NCBI RefSeq assembly: GCF_010548275.1
Contig: NZ_JAAGLT010000016.1
Coordinates: 1 to 64,000 of the forward strand
DNA: 64,000 bases
Direction of reading: 5' to 3'
Source of the DNA: Streptomyces sp. SID12488
GTDB lineage: Bacteria; Actinomycetota; Actinomycetes; Streptomycetales; Streptomycetaceae
The position numbers and the translations under genes were made by a program. The notes under the pieces are model-generated. The model had not been told where the DNA came from, made no database searches, and saw nothing but the letters and a program-made list of their open reading frames with translations. Positions 24,654-35,323 of the stretch are shown piece by piece (within the stretch, counting starts at the first letter, position 1; each line of letters begins with the position of its first letter).

Positions 24654-26015
24654 ATGCACTCCAGGGAAATGCGGATCACGCGGGTCATGCCGTTCAGCCG
24701 GTTCGCGGGCATCCGCACCGGGCTCAGATGGAAGCTGAGCGCCGCCATCGCGCTGGTCGGCGCGCTCGTGGCGGTCACACTCAGCCTGGTCGTGCACAAC
24801 GCGGCCCGGGTCTCGATGCTGGACAGCGCGCGTGACCTCGCGGACGAGCGCGTCCTGATCGGGCAGAGCAACTACAACCTGTCGGGACGGCCCAACTTCC
24901 CCGGCATCAAGGTCGACGACCCGAACCTGCCGGAGGAACTGCGGGAGAAGGCCGCGCAGGGCCGCCGGGCGACCTATGTGGCCGACCGGCCGGACGGGGT
25001 GCCGGACATCTGGGCGGCCGTACCGCTCAAGGACGGGCACATCCTGTCGCTGCACAGCGGGTTCACCGACCGCAGTACGGACATCATGGCCGACCTCGAC
25101 CAGGCGCTGATCATCGGCTCGATCGCCGTCGTCCTCGGCGGCAGCGCGCTCGGTGTGCTCATCGGCGCCCAGTTGTCGCGCCGACTGCGCAAGGCGGCGG
25201 CTGCCGCGAACCAGGTCGCCAGGGGTGAGACGGACGTACGGGTGCGGGACGCCATCGGCGGTGTCGTACGGGACGAAACCGACGACCTCGCCCGGGCGGT
25301 GGACGCGATGGCGGACACGCTGCAGCAGCGCCTGGAGGCGGAACGGCGCGTGACGGCGGACATCGCGCACGAGCTGCGTACGCCGGTGACGGGTCTGCTG
25401 ACGGCCGCCGAACTTCTGCCGCCCGGGCGCCCGACGGAGTTGGTCCTGGACCGGGCGCAGGCCATGCGCACGCTGGTCGAGGACGTCCTGGAGGTGGCCC
25501 GTCTCGACGGGGCGTCGGAGCGGGCCGAGCTGCAGGACATCATGCTGGGCGAGTTCGTGGCCCGGCGGGTGCTCGCGAAGGACCCGGAGATCGCCGTGCA
25601 CGTGGTGCACGAGTCCGAGGTCACGACCGATCCGCGCCGGCTGGAGCGGGTGCTGTTCAACTTGCTCGCCAACGCGGCACGGCACGGCAAAGCGCCCATA
25701 GAGGTGTCGGTCGAGGGCCGGGTCATCCGCGTACGCGACCACGGCACCGGCTTCCCCGAGGACCTGCTGGCGGACGGCCCGAGCCGCTTCCGTACGGGGA
25801 GCAGCGACCGTTCGGGCCAGGGCCACGGTCTCGGCCTCACCATCGCCGCGGGCCAGGCCCGAGTCCTGGGCGCCCGCCTCACGTTCCGCAACATACGCCC
25901 ACCGGGCGCCCCGGAACACGTCCCCGCAGAGGGCGCGGTAGCAGTCCTGTGGCTCCCGGAACACGCCCCGACGAACACGGGCAGCTACCCGATGCTGCCG
26001 CGCAAGCGCGGTTGA
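24654..26015 (+). CDS. cseC: Sensor histidine kinase CseC
   Basis: A 453-residue membrane kinase. Transmembrane helices lie near 27-47 and 151-171 and enclose an extracytoplasmic sensor of about 100 residues. A HAMP linker follows. The H-box ADIAHELRTPVTG carries phospho-acceptor His239. The N-box is NLLANAARHG and the G-boxes are VRDHGTGF and GQGHGLGL. It senses cell-envelope damage and phosphorylates CseB. In-frame starts at 24654, 24669 and 24687 are possible. Confidence 0.96.
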   Translation: MHSREMRITRVMPFSRFAGIRTGLRWKLSAAIALVGALVAVTLSLVVHNAARVSMLDSARDLADERVLIGQSNYNLSGRPNFPGIKVDDPNLPEELREKAAQGRRATYVADRPDGVPDIWAAVPLKDGHILSLHSGFTDRSTDIMADLDQALIIGSIAVVLGGSALGVLIGAQLSRRLRKAAAAANQVARGETDVRVRDAIGGVVRDETDDLARAVDAMADTLQQRLEAERRVTADIAHELRTPVTGLLTAAELLPPGRPTELVLDRAQAMRTLVEDVLEVARLDGASERAELQDIMLGEFVARRVLAKDPEIAVHVVHESEVTTDPRRLERVLFNLLANAARHGKAPIEVSVEGRVIRVRDHGTGFPEDLLADGPSRFRTGSSDRSGQGHGLGLTIAAGQARVLGARLTFRNIRPPGAPEHVPAEGAVAVLWLPEHAPTNTGSYPMLPRKRG

Positions 26016-26028
26016 GGGGGAGCCTGCA

Positions 26029-26118
26029 CCATCCAGCCCGTCCGGCGTTTGAGGACGAGGCCCCTTCAGGGCCGATAGCGGGGGTCTGGGGGCGGCAGCC
26101 CCCAAGGATGGGACGGGT
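26029..26118 (+). repeat. Dispersed intergenic repeat, copy C
   Basis: This copy begins 14 bp after cseC stops: CAGCCCGTCCGGCGTTTGAG, GACGAGGCC, CCTTCAGGG, GGGGGTCTGGGGGCGGCAGC and GGGATGGGACGGGTAA. It has one extra G in the palindromic arm compared with copy B. Its position just downstream of a stop suggests a role in, or tolerance at, transcript ends. Confidence 0.85.
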
Positions 26119-26147
26119 AAGGGCGGCGGGGGCGAGAAAACACAGCC

Positions 26148-26184
26148 GAAGACCCCCGGGGCAGACACCACCCCGAGGGCCTTC
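26148..26184. terminator. Bidirectional terminator between cseC and MFS gene
   Basis: GAAGACCCCCGGGG (26148-26161) pairs with CCCCGAGGGCCTTC (26171-26184), giving 12 pairs with two mismatches around a 9-nt loop. It lies between convergent genes. There is no long T tract, as usual in Streptomyces. Confidence 0.65.
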
Positions 26185-26219
26185 GCCTCCTCACCGTCCC
26201 CCGACCACCACGTCAGACG

Positions 26220-27899
26220 TCAGCCCACCTCAACTGCGGTCCCCTTGGCCGAAGCCACGTTCCCCGCCGACTCCGACTCCGACTCCGACTCCGACTCCGG
26301 CGTCGCCGCCGACGCCGACCCAGGCCCCGATTCCCCACTCTTCTCCGGCTCCGCCCCCTTCAGCGGAACCTCCTTCACGAACACCGCCGCCACCAGCACC
26401 ACGACCGCCACCACAGCCCCCAGCAAGAACGCCGAGTGCGTCCCGGAAGCCACCGCGTACTGGTACGCCTCCCGCGCCGCCGCCGGCAACTTCGCCAGGC
26501 TCGCCGCGTCCAGCTGCGCCGACTGCTCCGTCACCTTGGACCCCAGCGCCCCGGCCCGCTCGCTCATCACGTCCTGCACCCGGTTGTTGAACAGCGCCCC
26601 CATGATCGCGACCCCGAACGAGGACCCGAGTGTACGGAAAAGGGTGGTCGTGGAGGACGCGACGCCCATGTCCTTCATCTCGACGCTGTTCTGCGCGACC
26701 AGCATGGTGATCTGCATCAGACAGCCGAGGCCCGCCCCGACCACCGCCATGTACAGACCGGATGTCAGCCGCGAGGTCTCCGTGTCCATCTGCGCGAACA
26801 GGTACAGCCCGACGCTCAGCAGCACACCGCCGACCAGCGGGAACACCTTGTACTTGCCGCTGCTCGTCGTCACCCGCCCCGCGACCATGGACACGACCAT
26901 CATCGCCGCGAGCATCGGAAGCAGCAGCAGCCCGGAGTTGGTGGCGGACGCGCCCTGCACGGACTGCTGGTACAGCGGCAGGAACAGCACCGCGCCGAAC
27001 ATCACGAACCCGGTGATGAAGCCGATGATCGACATCAGCGTGAAGTTGCGGCTGCGGAAGATGTGCAGCGGAATGATCGGCTCGGCGGCCTTCGTCTGCC
27101 AGAACACGAACCCGACGAGCGAGGAGACGCCGATCCCGATGAGCTCCATGATCATGGCGGAGCCCCACGCGTACTCCGTACCGCCCCAGGTCGTGACGAG
27201 CACGATCGAAGTGATTCCGACGGTCAGCAGCGCGACGCCCGGGTAGTCGATCCGTGTCTTCGCCCGCTTCTTCGGCAGGTGCAGCACAGCGCTGATGGCG
27301 GCGAGCGCCACGACCCCCAGCGGCAGGTTGATGTAGAACGACCAGCGCCAGCCCAGGTGGTCCGTCAACGCCCCGCCGACCAGCGGTCCGCCGATCATGG
27401 CGAGCGCCATCACGCCGGCCATCATGCCCTGGTACTTGCCGCGCTCACGCGGCGGAATCAGGTCCCCGATGATCGCCATGACCCCGACCATCAGGCCACC
27501 GGCACCGAGTCCCTGCACGGCCCGGAAGCCGATCAGCTGTCCCATGTCCTGGGCCATACCGCTGAGCGCCGACCCGATCAGGAAGAGCACGATCGAGCTC
27601 ATGAAGACGCCCTTGCGCCCGTACATGTCGCCGAGCTTGCCCCAGATCGGGGTGGAGGCGGCGGTGGCGAGCGTGTAGGCCGTCACGACCCACGCCAGGT
27701 GTTCGAGCCCGCCCAGTTCACCGACGATCGTCGGCATCGCCGTACCGATGATCATATTGTCCAGCATCGCGAGCATCATCGCGATCATGAGCGCGAGCAG
27801 TACCACCCGCACACTCCGCGGCTGCTTGCCCTGCTCGGCCTGCTCAACCCGTCCGTCCTGCTCGCCCTGCTCGTCCACTGCTGCCCGCGTGTCCGCCAT
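26220..27899 (-). CDS. MFS drug efflux transporter, DHA2 (14-TM) family
   Basis: A 559-residue exporter of the EmrB/QacA type with 14 predicted membrane helices. Family marks include LDNMIIGTAMPTIVGELGG, the motif-A region GKLGDMYGRKGVF and the motif-C segment GPLVGGALTDHLGWRW. The cytoplasmic tail has an (ES)n run encoded by GACTCC hexamer repeats (26265-26298). The divergent TetR gene (28054) and shared palindromic operators point to repression relieved by an exported toxic compound. Confidence 0.94.
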   Translation of the reverse strand: MADTRAAVDEQGEQDGRVEQAEQGKQPRSVRVVLLALMIAMMLAMLDNMIIGTAMPTIVGELGGLEHLAWVVTAYTLATAASTPIWGKLGDMYGRKGVFMSSIVLFLIGSALSGMAQDMGQLIGFRAVQGLGAGGLMVGVMAIIGDLIPPRERGKYQGMMAGVMALAMIGGPLVGGALTDHLGWRWSFYINLPLGVVALAAISAVLHLPKKRAKTRIDYPGVALLTVGITSIVLVTTWGGTEYAWGSAMIMELIGIGVSSLVGFVFWQTKAAEPIIPLHIFRSRNFTLMSIIGFITGFVMFGAVLFLPLYQQSVQGASATNSGLLLLPMLAAMMVVSMVAGRVTTSSGKYKVFPLVGGVLLSVGLYLFAQMDTETSRLTSGLYMAVVGAGLGCLMQITMLVAQNSVEMKDMGVASSTTTLFRTLGSSFGVAIMGALFNNRVQDVMSERAGALGSKVTEQSAQLDAASLAKLPAAAREAYQYAVASGTHSAFLLGAVVAVVVLVAAVFVKEVPLKGAEPEKSGESGPGSASAATPESESESESESAGNVASAKGTAVEVG

Positions 27900-27933
27900 C
27901 GTGCCCGCCCCACTCCCCCACGTACTCCCACTT

Positions 27934-27951
27934 ACTTGCCGCCCGGCAAGT
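27934..27951. promoter_or_regulatory. TetR operator 1, MFS/tetR intergenic region
   Basis: A perfect inverted repeat ACTTGCCG-CC-CGGCAAGT. Its right end overlaps a plus-strand -35-like TTGACT (27951-27956) for the tetR gene. It is probably bound by the product of the adjacent TetR gene. Confidence 0.75.
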
Positions 27952-27979
27952 TGACTACACTGGGGAAGCTAGACCGCTA

Positions 27980-27997
27980 ACTAGCCGGGCGTCAAGT
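27980..27997. promoter_or_regulatory. TetR operator 2, MFS/tetR intergenic region
   Basis: ACTAGCCG-GG-CGTCAAGT is a degenerate copy of operator 1 (6 of 8 positions pair), centred 46 bp away. On the minus strand it contains the -35 TTGACG of the MFS gene, with a -10 TAGCTT after 18 bp. Two sites in this spacing could bind repressor cooperatively. Confidence 0.6.
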
Positions 27998-28053
27998 AAG
28001 TTTTCCCCCAAGGGCACTCCCCAGGGTTCAGAAGCGGAAGCAGGAGTACGGGC

Positions 28054-28641
28054 ATGGAGCGCACCAAGCAGCGCCGACGCGGGGACACCCGTCAGCGCAT
28101 CCAGGACGTGGCGCTCGAACTCTTCGCCGAACAGGGCTACGAGAAGACCTCGCTGCGGGAGATCGCCGAGCGCCTCGACGTCACTAAGGCGGCGCTCTAC
28201 TACCACTTCAAGACCAAGGAAGAGATCGTCGTCAGCCTGTTCGAGGATCTGACGAAACCGATCGAGGACCTGATCGAGTGGGGCCGGCAGCAGCCGCACA
28301 CCCTCGACATGAAGCAGGAGATCCTGCGCCGCTACAACGAGGCGCTCGCGGAGGCGGCCCCCCTCTTCCGCTTCATGCAGGAGAACCAGGCGACGGTACG
28401 GGACCTGAGCATCGGCGACATGTTCAAGACCCGCATGCTCGGAATGCGGGAGATCATCATCGACCCGGACGCCCCCCTGGTCGCCCAGGTCCGCTGCATC
28501 AGCGCGATGTTCACGCTGCACGCCGGGATGTTCGTGCTCCACGACCTCGCGGGCGACGCGGACGAGAAGCGCCAGGCGGTCCTGGAGGTCGCGATCGGCC
28601 TGGTGACACAGGCACACGAGGGCACGGAACGACCCTCGTAG
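28054..28641 (+). CDS. TetR-family regulator of the adjacent MFS exporter
   Basis: A 195-residue protein. The N-terminal helix-turn-helix is IQDVALELFAEQGYEKTSLR and LDVTKAALYYHFKTKEEIV; the recognition part is the classic YYHFKTKEE. The ligand-binding half is all-helical. It is divergent from the MFS exporter with palindromes in the 154-bp gap, the standard layout of a local efflux repressor that also controls itself. Confidence 0.94.
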   Translation: MERTKQRRRGDTRQRIQDVALELFAEQGYEKTSLREIAERLDVTKAALYYHFKTKEEIVVSLFEDLTKPIEDLIEWGRQQPHTLDMKQEILRRYNEALAEAAPLFRFMQENQATVRDLSIGDMFKTRMLGMREIIIDPDAPLVAQVRCISAMFTLHAGMFVLHDLAGDADEKRQAVLEVAIGLVTQAHEGTERPS

Positions 28642-28702
28642 CCGCAGCAACCCCGACCGGCCGGTCACACACCGCCCAGACAGGCCTGACAGGCCCGGCG
28701 GG

Positions 28703-29308
28703 TCAGACAGTCACGCCCTTGGCCCGCAGAAAGGCCACGGGGTCGACGGCGGACCCGTAGTTCGGTGTCGTACGGATCTCGAAGTGCAGGTGCGGCCCGC
28801 TGGAGTTGCCCGTGTTGCCGGAGAGGGCTATGCCCTGTCCGGTGGCCACGACCTGGCCGACCTTCACGTTGATCCGCGACAGATGGGCGTACTGCGAGTA
28901 CGTCCCGTTGCCGTGCTTGATGACGACGGCATTGCCGTACGCCGACCCGTCACCGGCACCGTTGCCGCCGGCCTTGACGACCGTACCGCCGTGCGCGGCG
29001 ACGACCTTGGTACCGCTCGCCACGGCGAAGTCCTGGCCGGAGTGGGTGGACGACCACATGTTGCCGGCCTGGTTGAAGCGGGCGCTCAGCTTGTACTTCT
29101 TGACCGGGTCCACCCAGGAGGCGGCCTTCTTGGCGGCGGCCTGAACCTGGACGGCCCCCGTCGCACCGCTCTCGGCGGCAGCCGCGACCCCGGTCACCCC
29201 CAGGACGATCGACGCGCCGAGCCCGGCGGCCAGAACTGAGACGCGGGAGACACGGGAGACACGGGCCGTACGGGACTCGCGGGACGGGGCGGTGGCGCGC
29301 TGGAACAT
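28703..29308 (-). CDS. Secreted M23-family peptidase (LytM-type)
   Basis: A 201-residue secreted protein. The N-terminus has arginines, then a hydrophobic stretch (VLAAGLGASIVLGVTGVAAA) and an Ala cleavage region. The peptidase domain has zinc ligands in HSGQDFA and HLHFEIR, plus the YGNAVVIKHGNGTYSQYAHL core. These enzymes cut peptide cross-links in peptidoglycan during growth or remodelling. The 494-bp upstream gap contains a structured segment (29343-29402) that probably belongs to its 5' leader. Confidence 0.93.
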   Translation of the reverse strand: MFQRATAPSRESRTARVSRVSRVSVLAAGLGASIVLGVTGVAAAAESGATGAVQVQAAAKKAASWVDPVKKYKLSARFNQAGNMWSSTHSGQDFAVASGTKVVAAHGGTVVKAGGNGAGDGSAYGNAVVIKHGNGTYSQYAHLSRINVKVGQVVATGQGIALSGNTGNSSGPHLHFEIRTTPNYGSAVDPVAFLRAKGVTV

Positions 29309-29342
29309 CGAGACCTCATGGGGACGGGGACAGAAAAGCCAC

Positions 29343-29402
29343 CCGGCACGAGCGTTCCCGCCGGATGGGCAACCCCTTGGTAACCCCGAGCCCCGCCCAT
29401 CC
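29343..29402 (-). promoter_or_regulatory. Candidate structured 5' leader of the M23 peptidase gene
   Basis: GGATGGGC (29363-29370) pairs perfectly with GCCCATCC (29395-29402), with an inner CTTGG/CCGAG helix. Beside it CCGGC (29343-29347) pairs with GCCGG (29360-29364), followed on the minus strand by TGGCTTTTC, a terminator-like run before the start at 29308. The conserved motifs of the c-di-AMP (ydaO) riboswitch are not present. The remaining upstream sequence (29403-29802) is lower in GC, with no clear gene. Confidence 0.4.
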
Positions 29403-29802
29403 CCAAACTTCCGATCTACGACACAAGTTAGTAGACGGCCACAAATTTACCCACTTCTTGACAAACCAACCGAAGCAGTCGCCCTCCACAAACCGCAACC
29501 CACCTACACCCTCACCCACTAATCACCCTAGTAACGGACATTTCGCCTGTGCATCATGTCACCGGCCAACAGGATCCATCGACGTACGACTGTGACGCGC
29601 ACAACGCAAGCCAACACACACCACCAACGCACCACCCGCGGGTCGCCGGCGGGCCGAATAAACACGCTCCGACTACTGGCACCTCGCGGCTACCCGTGAG
29701 TAATGTGCCCTTCCCGTCAGCGCCACTCACTTCCGCAAGCATGCCCCTGACATCTGCATGCCCTGGCACCGCACGGCCCTACGTGAGAGGACCCCCATCC
29801 CG

Positions 29803-30462
29803 ATGACAAGAGGCTCAGCAGGCTCCTGGACGCCCTGGACCCGCCGTATCGGCCTGACCGCCGCCACCGCGGTCGCCGCGGTGACACTGGCCGCCCCCGG
29901 CAGTGCCCAGGCCGCGATCAGCACGGCGACCACGGCCACCGCGTCCGTGTCGGCAGCCGCCGCCGCGGACGTCGACTACGCCACCTGGCAACAGGACTGC
30001 CGGACCGTGATGGACCAGGCCCTGCCCTATCTGAAGCAGCGCATCGCCGCCGCCTCCAAGGGCGAGAAGCCGGCGATCGTCTTCGACATCGACAACACGA
30101 CCCTGGAGACCGACTTCGGCTTCAGTTACCCGTCACCGGCCAACGCGCCCGTGCTGAAGGTCGCCCAGTACGCCCAGAACCACGGCGTCGCCCTCTTCTT
30201 CGTCACCGCGCGCCCGGACATCATCAAGCCCGTGACGCAGTACAACCTCACGTACGTCGGCTACAACGTGACCGGGCTGTACGCCCGCAATCTGATCGAC
30301 CTCTTCAAGAACGTGGCCGACTACAAGACCGCGCAGCGCGTCGACATCGAGTCGAAGGGCTACACGATCATCGCCAACATCGGCAACAGCGCGACCGACC
30401 TGTCGGGCGGCCACGCGGAGAAGACGTACAAGCTGCCGGACTACGACGGCCAGCTGTCGTAA
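29803..30462 (+). CDS. Secreted HAD-superfamily acid phosphatase (class B type)
   Basis: A 219-residue protein with a signal peptide (RRIGLTAATAVAAVTLAAPG, then SAQA cleavage). HAD motif I is IVFDIDNTTLETD, motif II is FFVTARPD, and a late motif is NIGNSATDLSGG. It is expected to hydrolyse phosphomonoesters outside the cell. ATG 29803 has GAGAGGA upstream. It is divergent from the M23 peptidase and convergent with clpC. Confidence 0.9.
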   Translation: MTRGSAGSWTPWTRRIGLTAATAVAAVTLAAPGSAQAAISTATTATASVSAAAAADVDYATWQQDCRTVMDQALPYLKQRIAAASKGEKPAIVFDIDNTTLETDFGFSYPSPANAPVLKVAQYAQNHGVALFFVTARPDIIKPVTQYNLTYVGYNVTGLYARNLIDLFKNVADYKTAQRVDIESKGYTIIANIGNSATDLSGGHAEKTYKLPDYDGQLS

Positions 30463-30520
30463 GTCTTTGCCAGTCGTCGTCAGTTGTAGCTGGTTGTAGC
30501 TGGTTGTCGTCAGGACATGC

Positions 30521-30556
30521 GAGAGGGGCCGGTGCTGAAAAGCACCGGCCCCTCTC
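30521..30556. terminator. Strong bidirectional terminator (phosphatase / clpC)
   Basis: A perfect 16-bp stem GAGAGGGGCCGGTGCT / AGCACCGGCCCCTCTC encloses the tetraloop GAAA. It sits between the convergent phosphatase and clpC genes. No long U tract follows in either direction. It is the longest perfect hairpin in the window. Confidence 0.9.
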
Positions 30557-30588
30557 TGACATCTGGCGTGGCGACGCAGCCCTGAGGC

Positions 30589-33117
<2,529 letters not shown>

Positions 33118-33329
33118 CGTTAATCGCTCCTCAGAGCGGTCAGGCAGTAAGGGGACGCTCCCCTCCCTGTCCTTCCGCAGCTTAGTCCCGCAAGCGGGGA
33201 CCGCTCATTCCAACTGCCGACACCGGACCGAGAACCAACACAGCCTCCTGACCCCGTACGCCGACATATGCTCCAACCCGATCGTGCGAGACGATGTTCC
33301 CGCAGGCCAGGGAGATAGCCTCACTATCA

Positions 33330-33346
33330 GTACGCCGATGGCGAAC
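33330..33346 (-). promoter_or_regulatory. ClgR-type activator box upstream of clpC
   Basis: On the minus strand GTTCGCCATCGGCGTAC matches the reported ClgR motif GTTCGC-N5-GCG exactly and is nearly palindromic. It lies 213 bp before the clpC start. A -10-like GATAGT follows immediately. The remaining 33118-33329 is the untranslated leader, with no other clear element. Confidence 0.65.
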
Positions 33347-33558
33347 GTGAGACGCCCTTTTCTGCGTGTCGCCCCCTCCCACTAGGGATGTCTTACCCGT
33401 ACGGACCGACACTCCATGCCGGATGCACGGGTTCCCTCCGCTACGGGCGAACAACCTTGCGCCGCCGAACCGCTCTGCGCGCCTCGGGAATCGGCACTCT
33501 GTGCGCCCGCGAGGACACCCAGCGTAACTCGCGGGCTCTTCCGGCGGTTGGCTTTGGC

Positions 33559-34239
33559 ATGGTCCCCACGGTCCCCCTTCCTCGTCGCCCTCTTGCTCTT
33601 GATACGGGCGACACCGCCGGTGGTCTCACGAGCAACGCCGGTAGCGATGTCACCGGTGTTGTCCGGCGTTGGTACGAGAACGAACTGGGATGGGAGACAG
33701 TGCCCGGCTCCGGTTCCGCGGGGCTTTGGCCGCGACTGGCCGTGGGTCTGTGCTTCGACGTGCTGGACGTGCCGGCGGAGGCGGGTTTCGCGGCACTGCG
33801 CCACCGGGCGCGGACGGGAGCGCCGGGTTCTCCGGTGGCCCTGTGCGGGGACCGGATGCTGCTGCTGGTGGCCGCGGGCAGCGCCGACGAGTTGCCGGGG
33901 CTGCTGGACTGGCTGGAGTGGGGCCGGCTCACACCGGACCTGAGGGCGATCGGCGCGGGCTGCCACATCGAGGCGCCCCTGTCTCCCGGGCTTCCCGCAC
34001 TGCCCGGAATTCCCGGCGGTACGGGCGACTTGCCGGGCCGTGAAAATCCGCAGGGGGCCGCTGTCTGGCTGCGGCCCCCTGAAACAGGCTGCGGGACGGA
34101 AATCCCGCTGCCGACCATGTCGGCCCTGGGGGGCGTCGGAGGCGCCCCCGATCTCGTACGGCTGGTGGACACGCTGGCGACGCAATGCCATCGCATCCGG
34201 CTGCGGCGCGTGAGCGCTCAGCCGTTGGCCTTCTCGTAA
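33559..34239 (+). CDS. Uncharacterised protein next to lsr2
   Basis: About 226 residues. The well-supported part begins near RRWYENELGWETVPG and contains LAVGLCFDVLDVPAEAGFAA, GDRMLLLVAAGS, PGLLDWLEWGRL and GCHIEAPLSPG. Codon bias is typical only from about 33660 on, so the start (ATG 33559, or ATG 33388) is unsure. The pattern recalls the N-terminal part of bifunctional primase/polymerase-like proteins of actinobacteria, but no catalytic triad is visible. It overlaps the convergent lsr2 gene by 22 bp. Confidence 0.65.
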   Translation: MVPTVPLPRRPLALDTGDTAGGLTSNAGSDVTGVVRRWYENELGWETVPGSGSAGLWPRLAVGLCFDVLDVPAEAGFAALRHRARTGAPGSPVALCGDRMLLLVAAGSADELPGLLDWLEWGRLTPDLRAIGAGCHIEAPLSPGLPALPGIPGGTGDLPGRENPQGAAVWLRPPETGCGTEIPLPTMSALGGVGGAPDLVRLVDTLATQCHRIRLRRVSAQPLAFS

Positions 34240-34553
34240 GCCTCGCGGATGATCGCGGGAACACGGCCGCGGTCATTGACGTCGTGGCCGTTCTCCTTCG
34301 CCCAGGCACGGATCTGCGCGGTGTCCTGGCTGCCGCCAGTGGCGACGCGCGCCTTTCCACGCCCACCCGAAGCACGGCCTCCGGTACGACGACCGCCCTT
34401 GACGTAGGCGTCGAGGAGACCGCGAAGCTTGTCGGCATTGGCAGTCGTGAGGTCGATCTCGTACGTCTTGCCGTCCAACGCGAACGTCACGGTCTCGTCG
34501 GCTTCGCCGCCGTCGAGGTCGTCGACAAGAAGGACCTGAACCTTCTGTGCCAC
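34218..34553 (-). CDS. lsr2: Nucleoid-associated protein Lsr2
   Basis: A 111-residue xenogeneic silencer that bridges AT-rich DNA. The N-terminal dimerisation domain starts AQKVQVLLVDDLDGGEADET. A basic linker (GGRRTGGRASGGRGKARV) is followed by the C-terminal DNA-binding domain IRAWAKENGHDVNDRGRVP, with the RGR minor-groove motif. GTG 34553 follows AAAGGAAA. Its upstream region (34554-34780) is locally AT-rich and has a good promoter with an internal palindrome. Confidence 0.97.
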   Translation of the reverse strand: MAQKVQVLLVDDLDGGEADETVTFALDGKTYEIDLTTANADKLRGLLDAYVKGGRRTGGRASGGRGKARVATGGSQDTAQIRAWAKENGHDVNDRGRVPAIIREAYEKANG

Positions 34554-34619
34554 CGGATTTCCTTTCATCGATAACTTGGGAGCCGAGGCCGCAGCGTGCG
34601 CCGCCGATTCGCGTCCCCT

Positions 34620-34649
34620 GTTATATGCAGTACTGCAGTACATCGGAAA
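34620..34649 (-). promoter_or_regulatory. lsr2 promoter with internal palindrome
   Basis: Minus-strand -10 TATAAC (34620-34625) and a weak -35 TTTCCG (34644-34649) are spaced 18 bp. Between them lies the perfect 12-bp palindrome GTACTGCAGTAC (34630-34641). Flanking sequence is AT-rich for this genome, the kind of DNA Lsr2 itself binds. The inferred leader is about 59 nt. Confidence 0.6.
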
Positions 34650-34780
34650 GCAAACCGCTTTTGCCGGAAAAACACAAACCCCCGGGAGAGACAGACCTCC
34701 CTTCCCCGGGCCGGAAACGTGCGCGTTTCGGACATAGGGAACCGGGGCAGGGCGGCCGACAGGAATTGCCCGATGCCCGA

Positions 34781-35314
34781 TCACAGATGCAGAAGCATCC
34801 GGCTGTTGCCCAAGGTGTTCGGTTTCACTCGTTCGAGACCGAGGAACTCCGCGACGCCCTCGTCATAGGAACGCAGCAGCTCGGCGTAGACATCGGTGTC
34901 AACGGGCGTCTCACCGATCTCCACGAAGCCGTGCTTCCCGAAGAAGTCCACTTCAAAGGTCAGACAGAAAACGCGACGAACACCGAGCCAACGGGCGGTC
35001 TGCAGCAACTTCTCCAGCAACTGATGCCCGACACCGGAACCTCTGAGGTCGGGGTTCACGGCAAGAGTGCGGACTTCGGCGAGGTCTTCCCACATGACGT
35101 GGAGTGCACCGCACCCCACGACCTCAGCGTTGTCGTCGCGTTCCGCGACCCAGAACTCCTGGATGTCCTCGTAAAGCGTCACCGTCGCTTTGTCGAGCAG
35201 GATACGACCACGGACGAACGAGTCAAGGAGTCCGCGTACGGCCTGGACATCGCTGGTCCTGGCCCGCCGGACGGTGATGGCTTTCGCGGTGGCTTCGGGA
35301 CGGATCGCTGACAT
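34781..35314 (-). CDS. GNAT-family amino-acid N-acetyltransferase
   Basis: A 177-residue acetyltransferase similar to the short actinobacterial N-acetylglutamate synthases (ArgA type) that start arginine synthesis. The acetyl-CoA motif VNPDLRGSGVGHQLLEKLL and the preceding WEDLAEVRTLAV strand are clear, with FCLTFEVDFFGKHGFVEIG downstream. It lies 9 bp after the BlaI-type gene, so the two probably share a transcript. The N-acetylglutamate substrate is inferred from family resemblance. Confidence 0.85.
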   Translation of the reverse strand: MSAIRPEATAKAITVRRARTSDVQAVRGLLDSFVRGRILLDKATVTLYEDIQEFWVAERDDNAEVVGCGALHVMWEDLAEVRTLAVNPDLRGSGVGHQLLEKLLQTARWLGVRRVFCLTFEVDFFGKHGFVEIGETPVDTDVYAELLRSYDEGVAEFLGLERVKPNTLGNSRMLLHL

Positions 35315-35323
35315 GAGCGGACG

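Noticed and set aside
26262..26300. Tandem GACTCC repeat as a regulatory element
   Set aside because: It is in frame within the MFS gene and simply encodes an acidic Ser/Glu tail.
29309..29420. c-di-AMP (ydaO) riboswitch before the M23 peptidase
   Set aside because: The conserved GACAGCTAACCTCG-type and GGGTGAATCC-type blocks are not present on the minus strand.
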